Assembly: GCA_020024465.1 (NCBI GenBank) | Contig: JAHHTT010000040.1 | Coordinates: 1-20,387 of the forward strand | Length of the DNA: 20,387 nucleotides | Reading direction: 5' to 3' | Source of the DNA: Odoribacter sp. | GTDB taxonomy: Bacteria; Bacteroidota; Bacteroidia; Bacteroidales; Marinifilaceae | Part shown: piece by piece, positions 6,243-13,515 of the stretch | Layout of the letters: each line of letters starts with the position of its first letter | How positions within the stretch are numbered: the first letter of the stretch is position 1 | Notes under the pieces: generated by a model | What the model saw: only the letters and a program-made list of their open reading frames with translations | Told to the model about the DNA's origin: nothing | Databases searched by the model: none | Position numbers and translations under genes: made by a program

Positions 6243-7850
6243 TTAAAGTTTCGGTCCTGCAGCAACCAGTGCTTTGCCGGCCTTGTTTCCGGTAAACTTG
6301 TCAAAGTTTTTGATAAAGCGACCGGCCAAATCTTTTGCTTTCTCTTCCCATTTGCAAGCGCAGTCATAAGTGTCGCGCGGGTCAAGAATTTTCGGGTCAA
6401 CTCCCGGTAATTCTGTCGGTACTTTGAAATCAAAGAACGGAATGTTTTTAGTCGGAGCTTTGTCTATTGAGCCATCCAGAATAGCATCGATGATGCCTCG
6501 AGTATCTTTGATGGAAATTCGTTTTCCCGTACCATTCCACCCTGTATTTACCAAATATGCTTTTGCTCCTACTTTTTCCATTTTCTTGACCAGCTCTTCT
6601 GCATATTTTGTCGGATGCAGGCTCAAGAAAGCCGCTCCGAAGCAGGCAGAGAATGTCGGTGTCGGTTCTGTAATGCCACGTTCGGTTCCAGCTAATTTTG
6701 CTGTAAATCCTGAAAGGAAGTAATATTGTGCCTGCTCGGGAGTTAAAATTGATACTGGCGGCAATACTCCAAATGCATCAGCTGACAGGAAAATAACCTG
6801 ATGTGCGTGCGGTCCTTTGGAAATAGGCTTCACAATATTTTCAATATGGTAAATCGGATAGGATACGCGGGTGTTTTCGGTTACGCTCTTGTCTGTAAAA
6901 TCAATTTTGCCATTTGCATCAACGGTTACATTTTCCAATAAAGCATCGCGTTTGATAGCGTTATAGATATCCGGTTCGCTTTCTTTGTCTAAGTTGATGA
7001 CTTTTGCATAACAACCGCCTTCATAGTTGAATACGCCTTCGTCATCCCAGCCGTGTTCGTCATCTCCGATCAGTTTACGTTTCGGGTCTGTAGACAGGGT
7101 GGTTTTGCCCGTTCCTGATAATCCAAAGAAAATGGCAGAATCGGTACCTTCCATATTGGTGTTGGCAGAACAGTGCATGGAAGCAATGCCGCGTAGCGGA
7201 TTCAAGTAGTTCATGATTGAGAAAATGCCTTTTTTCATTTCTCCGCCATACCATGTGTTCAGGATAACCTGTTCGTTGGTTTTCAGGTTGAATACGGTTG
7301 CTGTTTCAGAGTTTAAGCCCAATTCTTTGAAGTTATCAACTTTTGCTTTGGCTGCGTTGAATGATACGAAATCAGGTTCTCCATAGTCAGCCAATTCTTC
7401 TGCTGTAGGACGGATGAACATGTTGGTTACGAAATGTGCCTGCCATGCTACTTCCATGATAAAACGCACTTTCAGGCGTGTAGCGACATTTGCTCCACAA
7501 AATGTGTCTACAACGTACAGACGTTTGCCGCTCAACTGTTCTACCGCTTTTGCTTTCAGATCAGCCCAAGCCTCTTCTGTACAAGGTTTGTTGTCGTTCT
7601 TGTATGCGTCTGAAGTCCACCATACGGTGTCTTTGCTCGCTTCATTCATTACAAAGAACTTATCTTTAGGAGAACGCCCGGTATAGATTCCGGTCATAAC
7701 GTTTACTGCTCCTAATTCTGTTACTTGTCCTTTTTCGTAGCCTTCCAGGCCTGCTTTGGTTTCATCTGCATATAGTACTTCGTAAGAGGGATTGTGAAGA
7801 ATTTCTTTCACATCCTTAATTCCATACTTGCTTAAATCTAATTTTGACAT
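6243..7850 (-). CDS. pckA: Phosphoenolpyruvate carboxykinase (ATP)
   Basis: PckA interconverts oxaloacetate + ATP with phosphoenolpyruvate + CO2 + ADP. In fermenting Bacteroidales it is known to run mainly in the CO2-fixing direction on the succinate/propionate route, making ATP. The predicted 535-residue protein is full length. Visible motifs are the substrate loop GIYTGRSPKDKF (Arg59), YGGEMKKG (Tyr201, Lys206), HCSANTNMEG (metal-ligand His226), the P-loop GLSGTGKTT (243-251), and the metal and Mg-ATP site DDEHGWDD (263-270). The P-loop and lack of a GTP-type signature assign it to the ATP-using class. A TATCTTTG motif at 7912-7905 on its strand is a candidate -7 element giving a leader of about 50 bases. 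The AlkD-like gene lies upstream on the same strand with a gap of about 120 bases, so pckA probably has its own promoter. Confidence 0.97.
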   Translation of the reverse strand: MSKLDLSKYGIKDVKEILHNPSYEVLYADETKAGLEGYEKGQVTELGAVNVMTGIYTGRSPKDKFFVMNEASKDTVWWTSDAYKNDNKPCTEEAWADLKAKAVEQLSGKRLYVVDTFCGANVATRLKVRFIMEVAWQAHFVTNMFIRPTAEELADYGEPDFVSFNAAKAKVDNFKELGLNSETATVFNLKTNEQVILNTWYGGEMKKGIFSIMNYLNPLRGIASMHCSANTNMEGTDSAIFFGLSGTGKTTLSTDPKRKLIGDDEHGWDDEGVFNYEGGCYAKVINLDKESEPDIYNAIKRDALLENVTVDANGKIDFTDKSVTENTRVSYPIYHIENIVKPISKGPHAHQVIFLSADAFGVLPPVSILTPEQAQYYFLSGFTAKLAGTERGITEPTPTFSACFGAAFLSLHPTKYAEELVKKMEKVGAKAYLVNTGWNGTGKRISIKDTRGIIDAILDGSIDKAPTKNIPFFDFKVPTELPGVDPKILDPRDTYDCACKWEEKAKDLAGRFIKNFDKFTGNKAGKALVAAGPKL

Positions 7851-7904
7851 AATTTTAAATCTGTTAAATTATTTATTGACACTTTTTTTCTGTAATTATT
7901 CTGA

Positions 7905-7912
7905 CAAAGATA
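7905..7912 (-). promoter_or_regulatory. -7 element for pckA
   Basis: On the minus strand this reads TATCTTTG, a full TAnnTTTG match 54 bases before the pckA ATG. No convincing TTTG is found 19-21 bases further upstream. Confidence 0.45.
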
Positions 7913-7970
7913 ATAAAGATTTCAGATTTTAATAGCATTTTCATGTTTAATAGCTTAGGTTTAACATTAA

Positions 7971-8528
7971 TTAGAGGTTAAAACGATAGCGCTCGGCCGT
8001 TAGACGTACAAATTTGTCTTTATATTCTCTGTCGAGAATTTTTGCAAAATATTCTCTGCTGAAAAGGCTGTTTTTTTTATTTATAATGAGATGTTTTGCC
8101 AATGCAGAGAGACTTGCGGTTTGTTGTATTGCATCTCCTGAATCAAGGTATTCTTCTGCAAGCGCAACCAAATGAGGGTGTTTATGCAAATAGACGGATC
8201 CCAGATAACCGGCAACTTCCATATTTAGGCAATTGCAGAACAATTGCGTAATTTTTTCTTTATTTAGGTCTGTAGGTAAAAGAAAGCATGCAACAATTTG
8301 TTCTTCGCGTTTCCCGGTGTTCCATAATAGTCGGGCTAATTGTTCATTCGGGGTATAGCGCTCTGCCAATTGTTTTAGTGATACGAAGCTAGCCCCGATT
8401 TGATGACTGGTTTCAGCTCCTATGGCCTTAAGACTGTCTATTGTTCCTCCGCTTTGAAGGCGCCAGATTCTTCGTTCAAGTTCCTTAAATTGTAAGTCAG
8501 CTGTTTTGTCAATAAGTTCAAAGTCCAT
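7971..8528 (-). CDS. AlkD-like HEAT-repeat protein (DNA alkylation repair family), short
   Basis: This predicted 185-residue, all-helical, cytoplasmic protein resembles the AlkD/DNA-alkylation-repair superfamily. Residues 40-85 (HQIGASFVSLKQLAERY, then LARLLWNTGKREEQIVACFLL) follow the family pattern in which an 'LW.s...E.r..A' helix pair packs against DNA. Later segments look like further HEAT-type helix pairs. Classical AlkD glycosylases are about 220-240 residues and carry a conserved Trp/Asp pair in the next helices. Here the matching stretch (TQLFCNCLNMEVAGYLGSVYL) shows no W-x-x-D pattern, so glycosylase activity is doubtful and a binding or scaffold role is possible. The family call is an inference from pattern. 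It lies between crcB (84 bases upstream) and pckA on the same strand. Confidence 0.7.
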   Translation of the reverse strand: MDFELIDKTADLQFKELERRIWRLQSGGTIDSLKAIGAETSHQIGASFVSLKQLAERYTPNEQLARLLWNTGKREEQIVACFLLPTDLNKEKITQLFCNCLNMEVAGYLGSVYLHKHPHLVALAEEYLDSGDAIQQTASLSALAKHLIINKKNSLFSREYFAKILDREYKDKFVRLTAERYRFNL

Positions 8529-8612
8529 TATCTATTTATTTGTTTGTTTTCATATCAGCAACTGAAGTGCCATCTTCTGGTATTATGAGTAAAATTAACA
8601 AACGTTTCGATA

Positions 8613-8987
8613 TTAACGCCGTGTAAGCCAGAATCCGAAAGCTGATAATAGTAATCCCAGAATAATACTTGTGCTGACATTCAGGAATAACAATCCGTAT
8701 GCTTTGGAGGTCAGCAGATTTAAATTATCCATTGAAAACGTGGAGAACGTGGTAAAGCTCCCGCAAAAGCCAATGATGAAAAGCAGCCGGTGGTGTGCAG
8801 GAAGCAAAGGAAGGCCGGAAAGCCATCCGCTGAATAGTCCGATGATAAAGCAGCCGGACATATTGACAATAAATGTTCCCCACGGGAAGAGATAAGGTAA
8901 CATTTGTTTGAGCCATGCCGATAGAAGGTAACGGGCTATGCCTCCTGTCATAGAGCCTAAACCGACCAATAGAATATTATGTAGCAT
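8613..8987 (-). CDS. crcB: Fluoride channel CrcB/Fluc
   Basis: This predicted 124-residue inner-membrane protein has four hydrophobic segments. In this family it forms a dual-topology dimer that lets fluoride leave the cell. Family signatures are all present: GSMTGGIARY near the N-terminus (residues 11-20), PWGTFIVNMSGCFIIG with the conserved Asn42 (35-50), and GFCGSFTTFSTFS (73-85), which contains the Phe and Thr residues lining the pore and the central Na+ site. Length is normal. It is probably the first gene of a leftward run crcB, AlkD-like gene, pckA. I looked for a fluoride riboswitch upstream and saw no match to its conserved core in the 100 bases before the ATG. A TATTTTTG motif at 9011-9004 may be the -7 element. 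Confidence 0.95.
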   Translation of the reverse strand: MLHNILLVGLGSMTGGIARYLLSAWLKQMLPYLFPWGTFIVNMSGCFIIGLFSGWLSGLPLLPAHHRLLFIIGFCGSFTTFSTFSMDNLNLLTSKAYGLLFLNVSTSIILGLLLSAFGFWLTRR

Positions 8988-9003
8988 ATTTTATTTTTTT
9001 CTG

Positions 9004-9011
9004 CAAAAATA
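9004..9011 (-). promoter_or_regulatory. -7 element for crcB
   Basis: On the minus strand this reads TATTTTTG (TAnnTTTG), 16 bases before the crcB ATG. A GTTG lies 22 bases further upstream and may act as a weak -33. Confidence 0.4.
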
Positions 9012-9088
9012 TGTTATAGAGACCGTTTTAACGCAACTTTATGAGGAAAAATTCATCTTATCAGTGTAATTTAAAATGAAAAACAACG

Positions 9089-9958
9089 ATGAAAACAGGA
9101 ATTTTAAAAATGTTTGTATTATTGTCTCTTGTATCGATATTTATTACGGCCTGCGATAATGATGATGATAATTATTATGTGGTGAATGGAGATACGTGGG
9201 TCAGTTATGGCTGTTTGGAAAAGATGGAAGGTGAAAGAAATACAGGATGGGCGATTCGTAGGGATGATGGCTGCCGCTTGATAGCGGTAGAGGGACAGAA
9301 AATAGAAGGAAAAGATTTTAAGGAAGGATCGCGTGTATACGCAAGGTATTCGGTCATAGGAAGTGTGCGGGATGCTGAAGGATTGGAAGGTTATATGAAT
9401 TACTATATCCGTCTTTACGGCTATCAGGATGTGTTGACCAAACAGCCGGTGAAACAGTCTTTTATTGATGGCAATGAATCACATCGTCAGGATAGTATCG
9501 GTGATGATCCTCTCTGTGTTGTCGGTGCATGGTTCGGTGGAAAGTTTTTGAATGTTGAATTTGTGGTGCCGGTAAAAGAAAATTCGCAGGAAAGACATTT
9601 TATAAATGTGGTGATGGATGATGTAACATTTCATAATGATACCGTGTATTTGACATTGCGTCACAATGCCTATCAGGACAGACCGCTTGCAGGAGAGGAT
9701 ATTTGGGGCAAAAGGTATGTGTGGAATACCGGAAATGTCTCGTTTGATTTGACTTCTGTTTTGCCGGACAATGCAACATCCGTTCCTGTAAAACTGCTGT
9801 GGAAAGAATATAAAAAGAATTCAACTGAAATAGAACAGATGAGTGATAGCGGATTGTTTACAATCGTTCCGTGGGCGGTGAAATTTGTACAAGGCGGCTT
9901 GAATCAAGCTCCTGCTGATGGAAGAAACAATGATTTTTATGGTTTGTATTGTTATTGA
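9089..9958 (+). CDS. NigD-like outer-membrane lipoprotein
   Basis: This predicted 289-residue lipoprotein has a signal peptide and lipobox FITAC (Cys22), followed by the acidic DNDDDN export-type stretch. The order of motifs follows the NigD-like family of Bacteroidales. An N-terminal OB-like domain (about 35-115) has GWAIRRDDGCRLI and RVYARYSVIG, then YYIRLYGYQDVLTK. A C-terminal beta-sandwich (about 135-280) has DSIGDDPLCVVGAWFGGKFLNVEF, HFINVVMDD, and DTVYLTLRHNAYQD before FDLTSVLP. The family was named from a bacteriocin-region gene, but most members are orphan lipoproteins of unknown role, so the name should not be read as immunity. No bacteriocin gene is nearby. It diverges from crcB and is followed by a hairpin at 10010-10043. 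Confidence 0.85.
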   Translation: MKTGILKMFVLLSLVSIFITACDNDDDNYYVVNGDTWVSYGCLEKMEGERNTGWAIRRDDGCRLIAVEGQKIEGKDFKEGSRVYARYSVIGSVRDAEGLEGYMNYYIRLYGYQDVLTKQPVKQSFIDGNESHRQDSIGDDPLCVVGAWFGGKFLNVEFVVPVKENSQERHFINVVMDDVTFHNDTVYLTLRHNAYQDRPLAGEDIWGKRYVWNTGNVSFDLTSVLPDNATSVPVKLLWKEYKKNSTEIEQMSDSGLFTIVPWAVKFVQGGLNQAPADGRNNDFYGLYCY

Positions 9959-10009
9959 TTGTGAGATTCTGCAATAAGGCATGTTTCTAAGTCATATTTA
10001 TGTTGTCAT

Positions 10010-10043
10010 AAAGACCCTTGAGTGATGTTTCTCCAGGGTCTTT
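10010..10043. terminator. Hairpin after the NigD-like gene
   Basis: AAAGACCCT (10010-10018) pairs perfectly with AGGGTCTTT (10035-10043). After one mismatch, GAG (10020-10022) pairs with CTC (10031-10033). Only a short T-run follows on the plus strand. It probably ends the lipoprotein transcript before the DUF4923 gene. Confidence 0.65.
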
Positions 10044-10068
10044 AGCTATGTTATATGGGATTCTTTAT

Positions 10069-10076
10069 TAATTTTG
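10069..10076 (+). promoter_or_regulatory. -7 element that decides the start of the DUF4923 gene
   Basis: TAATTTTG is a full TAnnTTTG match. It ends one base before an ATG at 10078, so transcription should begin a few bases inside that longer reading frame. This favours the next ATG at 10102. Confidence 0.45.
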
Positions 10077-10101
10077 CATGAAAATATTAATTATTGTAGT
10101 T

Positions 10102-10707
10102 ATGTTGAAGAAAGGTATTTTATTGATAGTGTTTTTTAGCTGTGTATTTTGTATGTCTGTCATGGCTCAGGATTGGAAATCTCTGTTAGGCAGTGTGGCA
10201 AAAAATGTAATCGGTGATAAATTGACAACGGGGCAATCATTAATAGGAGCCTGGAATTATGTAAGTCCGGATTGTAGTTTTAAAACGGATCAACTGTTGG
10301 CCAAAGCCGGTGGAGAAGCTATTGCGGGGAAAGTGGAAAAGGAGTTGGCTAAAGTGTTTGAAAAATTAGGCATGAATGCTTGTCGTTATACGTTCAATTC
10401 AGACAGTACTTATTCTTTTACTTTGAAAAAACGGACAACTCATGGTACATATTCATTTGATCCGGAGACCAAGACGATTACCATGACAAGCCGTTTGGGG
10501 ATTACGCAAACGGCACAGGTGGCCGTGACGGGTTCATCCATGAGTTTGCTTTTTAATGCAGATAAGTTGATGTCAGTGTTGACAGCATTGACTCGAATGG
10601 CTTCTAAAGTGAGTTCTGCCGGAGCGACCATAGATGGGCTGATTAATAATTATGATGGATTGTTATTGGGCTTTTCTTTGGAAAAAGAACCGGCTGATGC
10701 TCAATAA
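10102..10707 (+). CDS. DUF4923 family secreted protein, lipocalin-like
   Basis: This predicted 201-residue protein has a cleavable signal peptide (MLKKGILLIVFFSCVF...VMA, cut before QDW at about residue 23), so it is expected in the periplasm or at the outer membrane. It matches the DUF4923 pattern of Bacteroidales. An amphipathic start (DWKSLLGSVAKNVIGDKL) leads to the lipocalin-like GAWNYVSPDCSFKTDQLLAKAGG. A KVEKELAKVFEKLG helix follows, then strands YTFNSDSTYSFTL, GTYSFDPETKTITM and LLFNADKLM, and a closing DGLLLGFSLEK. The molecular role of the family is unknown. An ATG 24 bases upstream (10078) would add eight residues, but it sits at the -7 element, and the 10102 start gives a normal signal peptide. 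The gene ends at a strong terminator shared with rlmD. Confidence 0.85.
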   Translation: MLKKGILLIVFFSCVFCMSVMAQDWKSLLGSVAKNVIGDKLTTGQSLIGAWNYVSPDCSFKTDQLLAKAGGEAIAGKVEKELAKVFEKLGMNACRYTFNSDSTYSFTLKKRTTHGTYSFDPETKTITMTSRLGITQTAQVAVTGSSMSLLFNADKLMSVLTALTRMASKVSSAGATIDGLINNYDGLLLGFSLEKEPADAQ

Positions 10708-10717
10708 AAGTATTGAG
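10700..10717 (+). repeat. Small hairpin spanning the DUF4923 stop codon
   Basis: CTCAATA (10700-10706) and TATTGAG (10711-10717) form a perfect 7-bp stem with loop AAAG. It overlaps the stop codon at 10705-10707, just before the main terminator. Confidence 0.4.
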
Positions 10718-10720
10718 TAT

Positions 10721-10756
10721 ATAACAAAAGGCGGCTAAACAGCCGCCTTTTGTTAT
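10721..10756. terminator. Strong bidirectional terminator, DUF4923 gene / rlmD
   Basis: Bases 10721-10736 and 10741-10756 form a perfect 16-bp stem with GC-rich core GGCGGCT / AGCCGCC, loop AAAC, A-run on the left and T-run on the right. The rlmD stop codon (10753-10755) lies inside the stem. Confidence 0.9.
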
Positions 10757-12156
10757 TTCGCTTCCAATAATACAATGTTTTCAACGTGGTGAGTATGTGG
10801 AAACATATCGACCGGTTGGACAGCACACACTTTATAAGCTGCATCTAAAAGTTGTAAATCCCGTGCCTGGGTGGCTGAATTGCAGCTGACATACACAATT
10901 CGTTTTGGGGCTGCATTCAAAATAGTCTGGATTACATCCGGATGCATACCTGCTCGTGGCGGGTCTGTTATGATGACGTCCGGATGTCCGTGATGCTCAA
11001 TAAAGCCGGCATTCAGTACATCTTTCATATCTCCTGCATAGAATACCGTATTTGTAATGCCATTGATGGACGAGTTGACCCGGGCATCTTCGATGGCTTC
11101 CGGTACATATTCTACGCCAATGACTTTGGCGGCTTTGCGTGCGATAAAATTGGCGATTGTTCCTGTGCCTGTATATAGGTCGTAAACAATTTCATTACCA
11201 GTCAGACCTGCCAATGTCCGGGTTTGGCTATACAGATTGTATGCCTGCTCGGAATTTGTCTGGTAGAAAGATTTGGGACTGATCTTGAATTTCAAATCTT
11301 CCATCTTTTCAAAGATATGGTCGCGTCCATGATAGCAGATGATTTCCTGATCGGTCAATGTGTCATTCAGCTTTTCGTTGATGACATACATCAGTGAGGT
11401 GATTTGTGGAAATTTTTCTACCAGTGCATTTAATAATTTTTCGCGTGCCTCAATATTCTCATGTCCAAATGCGATGGTTACCATGATTTCACCGGTCGAA
11501 GCTGTGCGGATAATCAGTGTGCGTAAGAAGCCGTTTTGTTCGCGGATATTGTAGAAACTCAGACCTTCATTTAAAGCATGGGTTTTGATGAAATTGCGAA
11601 TTTCATTGGAAGGTTCGTCTTGCAGATAGCAATGATTGATATCTACCACCTTGTCGAACAGACCGGGGACATGGAATCCCAGGGCTGGAGTACGTTCTAT
11701 ATCTCTTTCCGCACCGATTTCTTCGCGGGTCAGGAAACGCTTGCTTGAGAAAGTGAATTCCAGTTTATTGCGGTAGTAAAGCTGCCGGATAGATCCTATA
11801 ATTGGACGTATGCCGTTTAATTTCACTTTGCCAATACGCTGTAGGTTATCGATAATTTCCTGCTGTTTGAATGCCAGTTGTTTTTCGTATGGCAGATTTT
11901 GCCATTTGCAGCCTCCGCATATGCCGAAATGGAGGCATGCCGGTGTCGTACGCAGGTCTGACAGTTGACGGATTTGAGTAACAAAGCCTTCCATGAAGCT
12001 TTTCCTTTTTCGTGTTACCTGGACATCTACGATGTCGCCGGGAACAGTATTGGGAACGAACAGAACTTTGTCGTCAATATATGCAATAGATTTGCCTTCT
12101 GCGGCGATTTTTTCAATTCTTACGTTTTCCAGTAATGGTTTTTTACCTCTTGCCAT
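10753..12156 (-). CDS. rlmD: 23S rRNA (uracil-5-)-methyltransferase, RlmD/RumA family
   Basis: This predicted 467-residue SAM-dependent enzyme makes 5-methyluridine in RNA, most likely in 23S rRNA. It has an N-terminal TRAM RNA-binding domain (about 1-65). A [4Fe-4S] cluster set Cys74, Cys80, Cys83 (CLHFGICGGCKW) and Cys176 (NHCYL) matches RumA. The central RNA-binding domain follows, then the Rossmann methyltransferase with KSFYQTN, SAM loop DLYTGTG (326-332), DPPRAGMHP, nucleophile Cys425 in VSCN and base Glu459 in HVEN. All key residues are present. Whether the target is U1939, U747 or both cannot be read from sequence, so the rlmD symbol is provisional. It lies 26 bases downstream of the sirtuin gene on the same strand and is probably co-transcribed. 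Confidence 0.9.
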   Translation of the reverse strand: MARGKKPLLENVRIEKIAAEGKSIAYIDDKVLFVPNTVPGDIVDVQVTRKRKSFMEGFVTQIRQLSDLRTTPACLHFGICGGCKWQNLPYEKQLAFKQQEIIDNLQRIGKVKLNGIRPIIGSIRQLYYRNKLEFTFSSKRFLTREEIGAERDIERTPALGFHVPGLFDKVVDINHCYLQDEPSNEIRNFIKTHALNEGLSFYNIREQNGFLRTLIIRTASTGEIMVTIAFGHENIEAREKLLNALVEKFPQITSLMYVINEKLNDTLTDQEIICYHGRDHIFEKMEDLKFKISPKSFYQTNSEQAYNLYSQTRTLAGLTGNEIVYDLYTGTGTIANFIARKAAKVIGVEYVPEAIEDARVNSSINGITNTVFYAGDMKDVLNAGFIEHHGHPDVIITDPPRAGMHPDVIQTILNAAPKRIVYVSCNSATQARDLQLLDAAYKVCAVQPVDMFPHTHHVENIVLLEAK

Positions 12157-12182
12157 ATAAGGTGTGGATATAATTTGTTGTT

Positions 12183-12887
12183 TTATTCTATGATCGTTTC
12201 TTGTAGTAATAATTTTTTTAATTCTTCTATTCCTGCAGATGCTCCTTTTTCGATGAGGTGGAATCCTCGCCGGCGTGCTTCCCCGGGGATATTGGGATCA
12301 ATGACAAATACGGGAATATTGTCCGGGGCATAATGTAGCAGGCTGGCTGCCGGATAGACGGCAAGAGAGGTTCCGATGATGACAAAGATATCGGCTTGGC
12401 GTACGGCTTCCGTTGCCGGTTGGATATTCGGCACCGGCTCTCCGAAAAATACGACGTGAGGCCGTAACAGAGAACCATCTTCACAGCGGCTTCCCGGTTT
12501 GAGTTCCCAGCCGTCCAAATCATAAATCGCATCCGGATTGCGGCTGCTGCGCACTTTTTTCAATTCTCCGTGCAAGTGCAATACATGGTGGCTTCCTGCC
12601 CGTTCGTGCAGGTCGTCAATATTCTGTGTAATGATTTGTACATCGAAATATTGCTCCAGCTCTGCCAATCCTTTGTGGCCGGAATTCGGTTGTGCTTCAT
12701 ATAATTGTTTGCGACGTTCGTTGTAGAATTTGTTTACAAATTCCGGATTGCTTGCCAGGGCTTCGGGTGTGCAAACCTCTTCAATGCGATAGTTTTCCCA
12801 AAGACCGTCACTGTCGCGGAAAGTTTTGATGCCGCTTTCCGCACTCATGCCTGCTCCAGTCAATATTACCAGTTTCATTTTCGTCAT
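12183..12887 (-). CDS. cobB: NAD-dependent protein deacylase, sirtuin (CobB/SIRT5-like)
   Basis: Sir2-family enzymes use NAD+ to remove acyl groups from lysines. This 234-residue protein shows GAGMSAESGI (NAD site, 11-20), TFRDSDGLW, TQNIDDLHERAG (87-98), the catalytic His106 in HLHGE, LRPHVVFFGE (141-150) and VIIGTSLAVYPAA. Tyr55 and Arg58 in KFYNERRKQL match the Tyr-x-x-Arg pair that lets SIRT5 and CobB accept succinyl and other acidic acyl groups, so a desuccinylase is plausible. The usual four zinc cysteines are missing: between His106 and LRPH only Cys135 remains, with VRSSRNP where C-x-x-C is expected. ATG at 12878 (MKL) is an alternative start. A TACCTTTG motif at 12904-12897 may be its -7 element. 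It sits 52 bases after the sigma gene and 26 bases before rlmD. Confidence 0.93.
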   Translation of the reverse strand: MTKMKLVILTGAGMSAESGIKTFRDSDGLWENYRIEEVCTPEALASNPEFVNKFYNERRKQLYEAQPNSGHKGLAELEQYFDVQIITQNIDDLHERAGSHHVLHLHGELKKVRSSRNPDAIYDLDGWELKPGSRCEDGSLLRPHVVFFGEPVPNIQPATEAVRQADIFVIIGTSLAVYPAASLLHYAPDNIPVFVIDPNIPGEARRRGFHLIEKGASAGIEELKKLLLQETIIE

Positions 12888-12896
12888 TTATTTTTG

Positions 12897-12904
12897 CAAA
12901 GGTA
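12897..12904 (-). promoter_or_regulatory. -7 element for the sirtuin-rlmD unit
   Basis: On the minus strand this reads TACCTTTG, a full TAnnTTTG match ending 9 bases before the sirtuin ATG at 12887. The leader would be nearly absent for that ATG and slightly longer for the ATG at 12878. No clear -33 was found. Confidence 0.4.
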
Positions 12905-12939
12905 GTTTATTTTTGAAAAAATGGTGATATGGGAAATGT

Positions 12940-13515
12940 CTATTTTAAGAAACGTAGGAATAGCAGGTTCAAGAATGTTTTACTACTCAGCGAATTGCGA
13001 AGAATTTTATATGCCCTTCCCATTTGAGTGCGTACTGTATTGATAGAAATCCCGAGATAGTTTGCTGCTTCCTGGTATTTCATATCCTGGAGGCAACAGA
13101 GGGTGAATATCTGTTTGCATTGTTCCGGCAGGTTATGCAGTGCCTGGTAAAGTTGTTGATATTCCTGCTCTTTTTCTTCTAATTCTGCCGTTAAAATAGG
13201 TGAGGAATCCTTTTCAATCGGCATGAGTGAGAGCTTTTCTTGTTTTCGCTGTTCATTGCGCAGATGGTTTAGACATATATTGTGTAATGATCGGTAGAGA
13301 TAACTTCCCAAATCACATTCTATATGGGAGAATTTTTTTTCAATCCAAAAGGTTATGAAAAAATCCTGGACAATATCTTCTGCTGCCGCTTGGTTTTTTA
13401 AAAAGTGGTTGGCATATAGTACCAGGTCGGTGAAATAGACGGCAAACAAGTCCTTATACGCTTGTTCGTTGTCTTGTTGTAATCCTTTCAGAATATTTTG
13501 TTCCTCCTTCATCAT
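12940..13515 (-). CDS. ECF RNA polymerase sigma factor (sigma-70 family)
   Basis: This predicted 191-residue extracytoplasmic-function sigma factor directs RNA polymerase to a small set of promoters, here most likely the adjacent SusCD locus. Region 2 spans about residues 18-90, with AYKDLFAVYFTDLVLYA and AEDIVQDFFITFW. Region 4 spans about 125-175, with LPEQCKQIFTL, YQEAANYLGISINTVRTQM and RAYKILRNSL forming the helix-turn-helix that reads -35. It resembles the sigma factors paired with FecR anti-sigma factors in Bacteroidales. The start MMKEEQ (13515, or 13512) fits the family. The frame stays open for 42 more codons upstream, encoding a hydrophobic stretch (KLFLFICTCLFF) not expected in a sigma factor. 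It diverges from its presumed anti-sigma factor, and no terminator separates it from the sirtuin gene. Confidence 0.92.
   Translation of the reverse strand: MMKEEQNILKGLQQDNEQAYKDLFAVYFTDLVLYANHFLKNQAAAEDIVQDFFITFWIEKKFSHIECDLGSYLYRSLHNICLNHLRNEQRKQEKLSLMPIEKDSSPILTAELEEKEQEYQQLYQALHNLPEQCKQIFTLCCLQDMKYQEAANYLGISINTVRTQMGRAYKILRNSLSSKTFLNLLFLRFLK

Noticed and set aside
8988..9088. Possible fluoride riboswitch upstream of crcB
   Set aside because: The conserved core of the crcB riboswitch was not found on the minus strand here.
9089..9958. Reading the NigD-like protein as a bacteriocin immunity factor
   Set aside because: No bacteriocin, processing or export gene is nearby, and most family members are orphan lipoproteins.
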